Positions 58,974 through 64,000 of a stretch of 64,000 nt of DNA are shown in pieces. The stretch is from assembly GCA_947498985.1 (NCBI GenBank), contig CANMMF010000015.1, positions 18,659 through 82,658 of the forward strand. Direction: 5' to 3'. The notes beneath the pieces are model-generated. The model was not told where the DNA came from and did no database searches. It worked only from the letters and a program-made list of their open reading frames with translations. Position 1 is the first letter of the stretch. Every line of letters begins with the position of its first letter. The DNA is from an uncultured Paracoccaceae bacterium (GTDB taxonomy: Bacteria > Pseudomonadota > Alphaproteobacteria > Rhodobacterales > Rhodobacteraceae). The position numbers were made by a program, and so were the translations under genes.

Positions 58974-59749
58974 TGGAAAGAAAAACCGATTGGAAGCGAC
59001 GGGCACTGCTGGCTGGCGGTGCCCTCTCCATCTACGGATGGGTCAAGGGTGCGCCTTATCTGGCCTCGCTAAGTCGGCCGGATTTTGCATTCGAAGACAT
59101 TCCCGACCTTCCGCCCTTCCGGCGTTTGCAGGGAGCCAGGGCATCCACGCCGGGCGCGGCGATCTTTGCGGGCCTCGATATGGGTGAGGCTGAAGCCGAC
59201 GTTAACAACGAGCTTGAACAGTTTGTCAGGACAAATCCGTGCGCCGCTTTCTTCGGTGAAGGTGCGACCGATACTGTTCCCGTTGCTATGTTCTCGGACT
59301 TCGCCTGTCCTATCTGTCGCGTGATGGATGATCGTCTCACTGATCTCGAAGAGAGTGATCCCGCCACGTTCCACATTGTTCGACACCAGCTCCCGCTCCT
59401 CGGCGTCGCGTCGGCTACCGCCAGCCGCGCGGTTCTTGCTGCTGATCTGCAAGGCCGATACCGCGATATGCACGCGCGCCTGATCCGTAGCCCGGCCGTG
59501 ACGGATGAAAGCTACATCGCTGCGATTGCGGAAAACCTCGACCTGGATGCCGACAGATTGCTTGAAGATATGCGGTCGGACGCTATCGAGCGCCGTTTGG
59601 GCCTGACGGCGGCAATCGCGGATGTCTTCGGCTTTATTGGTACACCTGCCTTCGCAGTCGGTCGCACCGTGTTCATGGGGTCGATTCCGACAGGAGCGCT
59701 CCGCAAGCTGATCGCGGAAGAGGTCAGGAATCCCTGCCTGATCGACTGA
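58973..59749 (+). CDS. DsbA/DsbG-like periplasmic thiol oxidoreductase
   Basis: 258 residues from the ATG at 58973. N-terminal Arg-rich signal (KRRALLAGGALSIYGW), thioredoxin fold with CPIC in FSDFACPICRVMD, helical insert and GFIGTPAFAVGRTVF with the cis-Pro. It would form or exchange disulfides, perhaps in the Cys-rich copper proteins of this region, with electrons handled by the adjoining glutaredoxin-MauE fusion. Confidence 0.85.
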   Translation: MERKTDWKRRALLAGGALSIYGWVKGAPYLASLSRPDFAFEDIPDLPPFRRLQGARASTPGAAIFAGLDMGEAEADVNNELEQFVRTNPCAAFFGEGATDTVPVAMFSDFACPICRVMDDRLTDLEESDPATFHIVRHQLPLLGVASATASRAVLAADLQGRYRDMHARLIRSPAVTDESYIAAIAENLDLDADRLLEDMRSDAIERRLGLTAAIADVFGFIGTPAFAVGRTVFMGSIPTGALRKLIAEEVRNPCLID

Positions 59750-59932
59750 TTTATTGCGTAAGGGGCTGTCAGATTCAAATTTCAGAAGGGGCGGACGTTC
59801 AAACGCTTGAGTTGGAGGTCCGCTCTGTCCGCTCAGCTGACCTTGGCATCGACAGCAGCGAACGACCGGTGATTGAGTAACTCCGAGTACTTGGGCCGAC
59901 ACGGATGAATGCCAACGCTGTCTTTGTCGGCG

Positions 59933-60679
59933 CTAGTAGTTCACCTGCTCAAAGCCGTAGTTCCCTTCATAGTCACGCCAGTCGACGAAGACAGAACGGT
60001 GATAGATGCTAGGGCAATTCTGGCCCCAGCGTTCGAGGCCGATATGGGCGGAGGGTAGGACGGTGATGGAAGACCTACGCCAAGCGAAGTCGCCTTGGGT
60101 TCCGTATGTGCCGAGGACCACGGTGGTGCTACGGTTGCAGTCGCCGTCACGCCCGGATTCGTGCTGTCGCGCATACCGGACATCAAAGACTCGGATTGAT
60201 CGTACGAAGTTGAACTCAGGTCCGCTGATATCGATGTCCGCGCGATCCTGAACGAACCGAAGGGCCCGGTCGGCGGGAACAAGGTGATCTGGAGCTTCTG
60301 GAGTGCGCCAAGCAACCTCAATCGGGTCAGCCGCATCGCGGGCTGGAAAATATTGTCGCGGTGCAGTGCTGTTGTTCTGGAAGAACGCTTCAAAGATGCG
60401 GTCTGCACTGTCTGCTGCTGGAGCGGTCTCAAGTGACGCGCCCATGGGACAGCGCCAGATTTGAAGCGGGGGTTCCACCGGCCAGGGCGTGATCCGCCTG
60501 ATGAATTCGGCGCGAGCCCGGGCGCATGGCACTGAAGCCGGCCAGCCGCCAGACAGACACAAGAGGATCGCGCAATCGATCGGGTATGTCTGCGCGCGGA
60601 CGGGTGCCGGCAGCGAAAGACCTGTCACGGCCAAAGCCACTGCGACCGAGGGGAGGAGCTTCTTGACTGAGTGGCGCAT
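59933..60679 (-). CDS. Secreted protein of a plasmid-associated family, unknown function
   Basis: 248 residues from MRHSVKKLLPS at 60679. Signal peptide ends SLPAPVRAQ; the mature part opens with DCAILLCLSGGWPASVPCA, and has RRITPWPVEPPLQIWRCPM further on, a pattern I recall from proteins near T4SS genes in alphaproteobacterial plasmids. Behind the shared AT-rich motif (60717-60736), also found beside the T4SS operon. Probably exported; a role in conjugation is possible. Confidence 0.68.
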   Translation of the reverse strand: MRHSVKKLLPSVAVALAVTGLSLPAPVRAQTYPIDCAILLCLSGGWPASVPCARARAEFIRRITPWPVEPPLQIWRCPMGASLETAPAADSADRIFEAFFQNNSTAPRQYFPARDAADPIEVAWRTPEAPDHLVPADRALRFVQDRADIDISGPEFNFVRSIRVFDVRYARQHESGRDGDCNRSTTVVLGTYGTQGDFAWRRSSITVLPSAHIGLERWGQNCPSIYHRSVFVDWRDYEGNYGFEQVNY

Positions 60680-60716
60680 GCTGAGGAACCTCCGTGACAG
60701 GGGTTCAGCATACATA

Positions 60717-60736
60717 CAATAATATACTATCGCAAC
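60717..60736 (-). promoter_or_regulatory. Shared AT-rich motif, copy 2
   Basis: On the - strand GTTGCGATAGTATATTATTG, 18 of 20 identical to 46769-46788 (+ strand). It lies 37 bases before the start of the secreted-protein gene at 60679, in promoter position. Confidence 0.55.
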
Positions 60737-61017
60737 ACTAAGTATAACGTCGCATAATGAAGTTTATGTTAATATTTTTCTCGCAATGCACCCCGCTCGG
60801 CTGTTGGCCCATGAGTAACGAAAACCGAAAACTGTCTTCACCGTTTCCAGCTCAAAGTATCGCTCCTCTCTGTGTGCACACGAAGCGCACACCATGACAC
60901 TCTATCGTCCTGAGACCACGAAGCTTTCGGCCCGATCCTCCACGGTCAGACGTCCAAAACAATGAGTTAGGCCCCTGATGTTCTTCCGAAGAATTGTTTT
61001 TGCTGCGACCTACCAAT
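60737..61017. other. Gene-free spacer before the sulfur operon
   Basis: The first 45 bases are AT-rich (TAAGTATAACG and GTTAATATTTTTC); the rest shows no gene, repeat or clear terminator. No feature found. Confidence 0.4.
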
Positions 61018-61620
61018 TCACCCTGAAAGCCTTTTCCGAGCCACGAGATCAATCAAAGCGGATTGGCCAGAATGGCCTTCGCCTTCTTCAACTCCCGCTT
61101 GGTAGGCTTCGAGAAACTGAATGTTGAAATCGTCGAAACGAGCCCGGAGCAGGTCCTTGGTGTAGAGGTTTTCCGCGCAGCGCGGCCCACCAGTCCCGAA
61201 AGCGAGTTGCTCAGGCGTATAGCCATGAAGAAAGACCAAACCACCCGGACGTGTGGCTGCTTTCATGCCCTCGAACATGTTGTCCCGCAGATCCGGTCCG
61301 GCGAACTGAATGAACACGGCAACGACGACATCATACTGGTGAGCGGCCCAATCATAGTCCGCAGCATCCTCGACGCCGAAAGTGACCGACACACCGCGCG
61401 TTTCGGCTAGCCGCCTCGCTTTATCCACTGCAACTTTTGAGGAGTCCCACGCGGTAACCTGATGTCCTTGCTCGGCAAGCCAGACCGAATTGCGCCCCTC
61501 GCCATCGGCGATGCAGAGGCACCGGGATGTCGCCGGAAATCTCACGGCGTGCCGGCGCAGAGCTGCTGCGGGTTCGGTTCCGAAGAGATAGCCTTCTTGT
61601 GAGTATCTCGCGTCCCACAT
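61018..61620 (-). CDS. Class I SAM-dependent methyltransferase, TehB-like
   Basis: 200 residues from MWDARYS at 61620, whose ATG shares bases with the rhodanese stop (TAATG); an upstream ATG at 61635 is less likely. SAM motif I is CLCIADGEGRNSVWLAEQG near residue 34, the acidic post-I AWDSSKVAVDKAR, and VVVAVFIQFAG for motif IV. Sequence fits the TehB/thiopurine methyltransferase-like group that methylates Te, Se or thiols. Last gene in the sulfur operon, so a thiol or selenite substrate is plausible. Confidence 0.8.
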   Translation of the reverse strand: MWDARYSQEGYLFGTEPAAALRRHAVRFPATSRCLCIADGEGRNSVWLAEQGHQVTAWDSSKVAVDKARRLAETRGVSVTFGVEDAADYDWAAHQYDVVVAVFIQFAGPDLRDNMFEGMKAATRPGGLVFLHGYTPEQLAFGTGGPRCAENLYTKDLLRARFDDFNIQFLEAYQAGVEEGEGHSGQSALIDLVARKRLSG

Positions 61621-62129
61621 TAACGCGAAGCCCACTCAGTTCGCGCAGCTTCATAGTCCGCATTCGCAGAACTCAGCGGGACAACCGGCAACCCGCGCGC
61701 GATCCACCCGGGCGCAGATCCATTTCCGATCATGCCTTCGGAGATATCCCGTATCCCCGTGACGCCCTGTGCTTCAAGCTCACTTATGACGCGGTTGCTG
61801 CGGTTTCCGGTCCGACAGATCAGCGCGATCTCATCCGTTGGATATCTTCGCAGGATCTCGACAAGTCGTTCGCCAAAGTCCGCTTCGTGCATGGAGACTG
61901 GCCAGGCTCCCGCCGCGAGACCCGTCTCTTCCCATTCTCCGCGGGTGCGAATGTCGAGGATAATCAGGTCGCCAGATTGCTGCATCGTGCGAGCGTCCGT
62001 CGCGCTCAGCAGTTGCGCCTCAGCAAATGCCTCGCCCGGCCACAAATGGCTTGCGACTGTTGTCCCTGCGACCAGCGCGAGAAAGCTGCGGCGCGACACG
62101 CGTGCCCGGTTCAAAACCCACTCTCGCAT
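61620..62129 (-). CDS. Tat-exported rhodanese
   Basis: 169 residues from MREWVLNR at 62129 overlapping the previous stop (TGATG). Tat signal (SRRSFLALVAGTTVA). One rhodanese domain: ILDIRTRGEWEETGL, active-site loop LICRTGNRSNRVI with the persulfide-forming Cys, then GWIARGLPVV. Periplasmic sulfurtransferase. Confidence 0.86.
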   Translation of the reverse strand: MREWVLNRARVSRRSFLALVAGTTVASHLWPGEAFAEAQLLSATDARTMQQSGDLIILDIRTRGEWEETGLAAGAWPVSMHEADFGERLVEILRRYPTDEIALICRTGNRSNRVISELEAQGVTGIRDISEGMIGNGSAPGWIARGLPVVPLSSANADYEAARTEWASR

Positions 62130-62494
62130 CAGCTTGCGGTCATCAGTTTGGGCGCGCCGGTGGCCATGTCGGTTCCACGATATTGCAGCCCCGCCTTTTT
62201 CCAAGCAGCCAGTCCGCCTTCCATGTGGGCCAGCGGAGCAATGCCCGCTTCCATTGCGCGTTCCGCCACCTTGCCTGATCGCATGCCGGACCCACAGTGA
62301 AGCACAATACGCTTCCCATCCTGTGTCGGCAGCGACTTCGGGTCGAAGAAGGCCATGGGCATCAACAGCGCACCATCGATATGCTCCATCATGTACTCCT
62401 GGGGTGTGCGAACATCGATGAGCACGATTTCACCCGCGTTCAGCGCATCCTTCACCGTCTCAGGGCTCCAATCTTCCAGCTTGGTCATGGTCAT
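62129..62494 (-). CDS. Cytoplasmic rhodanese
   Basis: 121 residues, single rhodanese domain: VLIDVRTPQEYMMEHIDGA, active-site loop LHCGSGMRSGKVA with the catalytic Cys, and HMEGGLAAWKKAGL. It moves sulfane sulfur between thiols. Start overlaps the metallohydrolase stop by four bases. Confidence 0.9.
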   Translation of the reverse strand: MTMTKLEDWSPETVKDALNAGEIVLIDVRTPQEYMMEHIDGALLMPMAFFDPKSLPTQDGKRIVLHCGSGMRSGKVAERAMEAGIAPLAHMEGGLAAWKKAGLQYRGTDMATGAPKLMTAS

Positions 62495-63399
62495 TGATCC
62501 TTGAACTTGTTCATTGGAATTTTCAGATAGCTGTCCCCGTCCGCTTCCGCGCCTGGGTGACGTCCGCCACGCAGGTTGATCTGCAATGCGGCAAGCATCC
62601 GGTCTGGCAGTCCGAGCGTCGCATCCCGCTCTTCCCGACGCTTGACATAGTCTTCTTTCGGGACATCACCGCCGACATGAATATTGCTCTCCCGCTGCTC
62701 CTTCACCGTGCTCTCCCAAGCCGGCTCATCGCGGTCTTTGGTGCCGTAATCGTGTCCGATGAAGATGCGATGATCGTCCGGATGATCAAGGATCGCCATG
62801 AGACTGTCGTAGACCTCTGCTGCTGAACCACCCGGGAAATCGGCCCGCGCGGTGCCGGCATCGGGTTGCATGAACGTGTCATGCGCGAAGATCGCATCAC
62901 CGATCACGTAGCTGATCGACCCCAGCGTATGGCCCGGCGACAGCATGACGCGCACATCGAGGTTTCCGATCTTGAAGGTATCTCCATCGGCGAACAGCCG
63001 GTCGAAATCTCGGTCCGCGTCGAACGCATCCGGCATATGGTAGATGTCTCGCCAGAGTTCGGCGATCTCCTTGACCTTTTCGCCGATTGCCATCGGTTTG
63101 CCGGTCTGCTCTTTCAGCCATGCAGCCGCCATCAAGTGATCGGCGTGAGGATGCGTGTCCAGGATCCAGACAAGATCAAGCTCCTCCCGCTCAAGATAGT
63201 CCAGCGCCCACTGTGCGTGATCGTATTTCGTCGTCGCCGAAGCAGGATCGAATTCCTGAACGATGTCGATGAGTGCCGCCTGACGCGTTTCCTCGTCGAT
63301 GCAAATGTATTGGCAGCTGCCTGTGTCGGGCTCGTAAAATCCTACGACCTTCGGGCTTCCCGGCCCGCGCGATGAACTTTCCTTGTACTTGATATCCAC
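62491..63399 (-). CDS. Metallo-beta-lactamase-fold protein, persulfide dioxygenase-like
   Basis: 302 residues. Metal motif THPHADHL, then SPGHTLGSISYV, FAHDTF and FIGHDYG supply the His/Asp set of ETHE1-type enzymes. Persulfide dioxygenases oxidise glutathione persulfide to sulfite. The pairing with rhodaneses and a SulP transporter matches sulfide-detoxifying clusters. A C-terminal LPDRMLAALQINLRGG segment is typical of the bacterial ETHE1-like form. Confidence 0.88.
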   Translation of the reverse strand: MDIKYKESSSRGPGSPKVVGFYEPDTGSCQYICIDEETRQAALIDIVQEFDPASATTKYDHAQWALDYLEREELDLVWILDTHPHADHLMAAAWLKEQTGKPMAIGEKVKEIAELWRDIYHMPDAFDADRDFDRLFADGDTFKIGNLDVRVMLSPGHTLGSISYVIGDAIFAHDTFMQPDAGTARADFPGGSAAEVYDSLMAILDHPDDHRIFIGHDYGTKDRDEPAWESTVKEQRESNIHVGGDVPKEDYVKRREERDATLGLPDRMLAALQINLRGGRHPGAEADGDSYLKIPMNKFKDQ

Positions 63400-63411
63400 T
63401 ATATTTCCTTC

Positions 63412-64000
63412 CTATTCTGCTGCATTCTCAACGTCTTGCGCGATAGTGAGGTTCCGCCAGGCATCGAACTGAGACAAAAACACACGACCATTCAATTCAT
63501 CCAGAAAGTGGGAGCGCTTGAGCCGGTCCATGACCGGTCCCTTCACTTCGGACAAATGCAGGCCGACGCCCATATCAGTGAGGCGTTGATTGACGGCCTC
63601 GAGGCTTTCGAGGGCTGAATAGTCGACCTCGTTCACGGCCGAGAACATGAGGACGACGTTCTTCACGTCGCTGCCATTCGTAACCCGCTTCTGGATCAGG
63701 TCCTCCATGAATCGCGCATTTACAAAGTAGAGGCTCTCATCGACGCGGAGCGTCACAAGTGTCGGGTCCGTTTCGACCTTATGACGATGGATGTTCCGGA
63801 AGTGCTGGGTTTCGGGAACCAGTCCCACTTCCGCGACATGCGGACGCGATGTCTTGTAGAGATGCAGAAGGACTGAAATCCCAACGCCCGATGCCACGCC
63901 GACCTCGACACCCATACCGAGGGTGAGAAGGATTGTCGCCGCTACCGCCGTAAAGTCGGCCCGGCTGTAGCCCCACGTCTTCTTGAGAATCGACAGGTCC
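63412..64000 (-). CDS. SulP-family anion transporter, C-terminal part (runs off window)
   Basis: Open to the last base; about 196 residues seen. A last membrane part (FTAVAATILLTLGMGVEVGV, ASGVGISVLLHLYK), then a cytosolic STAS domain: LVTLRVDESLYFVNARFMED, LMFSAVNEVDYSALESLEAV, LHLSEVKGPVMDRL. SulP proteins import sulfate, bicarbonate or other anions. The operon companions point to sulfate or sulfite movement. The upstream part of the gene is outside. Confidence 0.88.
   Translation of the reverse strand, partial: DLSILKKTWGYSRADFTAVAATILLTLGMGVEVGVASGVGISVLLHLYKTSRPHVAEVGLVPETQHFRNIHRHKVETDPTLVTLRVDESLYFVNARFMEDLIQKRVTNGSDVKNVVLMFSAVNEVDYSALESLEAVNQRLTDMGVGLHLSEVKGPVMDRLKRSHFLDELNGRVFLSQFDAWRNLTIAQDVENAAE

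Noticed and set aside
57474..59006. 510-codon - strand open frame over the DUF305 to glutaredoxin genes
   Set aside because: His/Arg/Asp-rich shadow opposite several recognisable genes, no start signal.
1..64000. CRISPR arrays, rRNA, tRNA or intact insertion sequences
   Set aside because: No regularly spaced repeats, conserved RNA sequence or transposase/integrase gene was found by reading both strands.

Overview
The window looks like part of a large conjugative repABC-type plasmid (or a derived element) of an alphaproteobacterium, most likely Rhodobacterales. It opens inside the 3' end of a RepC initiator, carries a complete mobilisation and VirB/VirD4 type IV secretion module, and then a long metal- and sulfur-detoxification region. 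Most of it is GC-rich. The stretch from about 26.9 to 35.2 kb is visibly more AT-rich. No rRNA, tRNA, CRISPR array or intact transposase was seen.

Layout. 1-0.7 kb: repC end, with an AT-rich candidate oriV inside it. 0.8-1.9 kb: self-inhibited Fic protein with a palindrome over its promoter. 2.2-12.8 kb: plasmid establishment block on the + strand (ArdC antirestriction protein, DUF3768, ParB-like protein, three or four conserved unknowns, a giant methyltransferase/strawberry-notch helicase, DUF736), whose genes are separated by leader hairpins, two of which cover ribosome-binding sites. 13.1-18.3 kb: mercury operon merTP plus three small Cys-pair membrane proteins, merA, an unusual flavin disulfide oxidoreductase and ynfA, divergent from merR. 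18.4-19.1 kb: ParDE-like toxin-antitoxin. 19.7-26.8 kb: DUF2493, a small conserved gene and a decayed antisense copy of it, a candidate oriT, mobC-like gene, relaxase and coupling protein.

26.8-35.2 kb: a defence island lying exactly where the + strand mobilisation operon and the - strand T4SS operon converge. It encodes a DUF4365-APAZ nuclease with a short Argonaute (SPARDA-type), an OLD nuclease with a UvrD helicase (Gabija-like GajAB), and a - strand winged-helix/nucleotidyltransferase protein with an unrecognised C-terminal half. 35.2-46.8 kb: T4SS operon in the order (unknown)-virB1-B2-B3-B4-B7-like lipoprotein-[VirB5 split by a transglycosylase]-B5-B8-B9-B10-B11-DUF4177-secreted-B6. 46.9-47.9 kb: small genes, including an XRE repressor with a palindrome at its start.

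48.1-59.7 kb: two CDF metal exporters with their own regulators (ArsR/CmtR-like and MerR), a frameshifted Crp/Fnr regulator, then a copper region (DUF411, cytochrome c, CopC, CopD, multicopper oxidase, CsoR, DUF305, glutaredoxin-MauE fusion, DsbA-like protein) with two near-identical CsoR-type operators. 59.9-64 kb: a secreted protein of unknown function and a - strand sulfur operon (SulP transporter, metallo-beta-lactamase-fold persulfide dioxygenase-like protein, two rhodaneses, a TehB-like methyltransferase) that runs off the end.

Taken together the element couples self-transfer, antirestriction, defence against competing DNA and resistance to mercury, copper, divalent cations and sulfide. 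The most interesting parts are the defence island with its uncharacterised winged-helix/nucleotidyltransferase, the transglycosylase nested in VirB5, and the repeated regulatory hairpins and palindromes.
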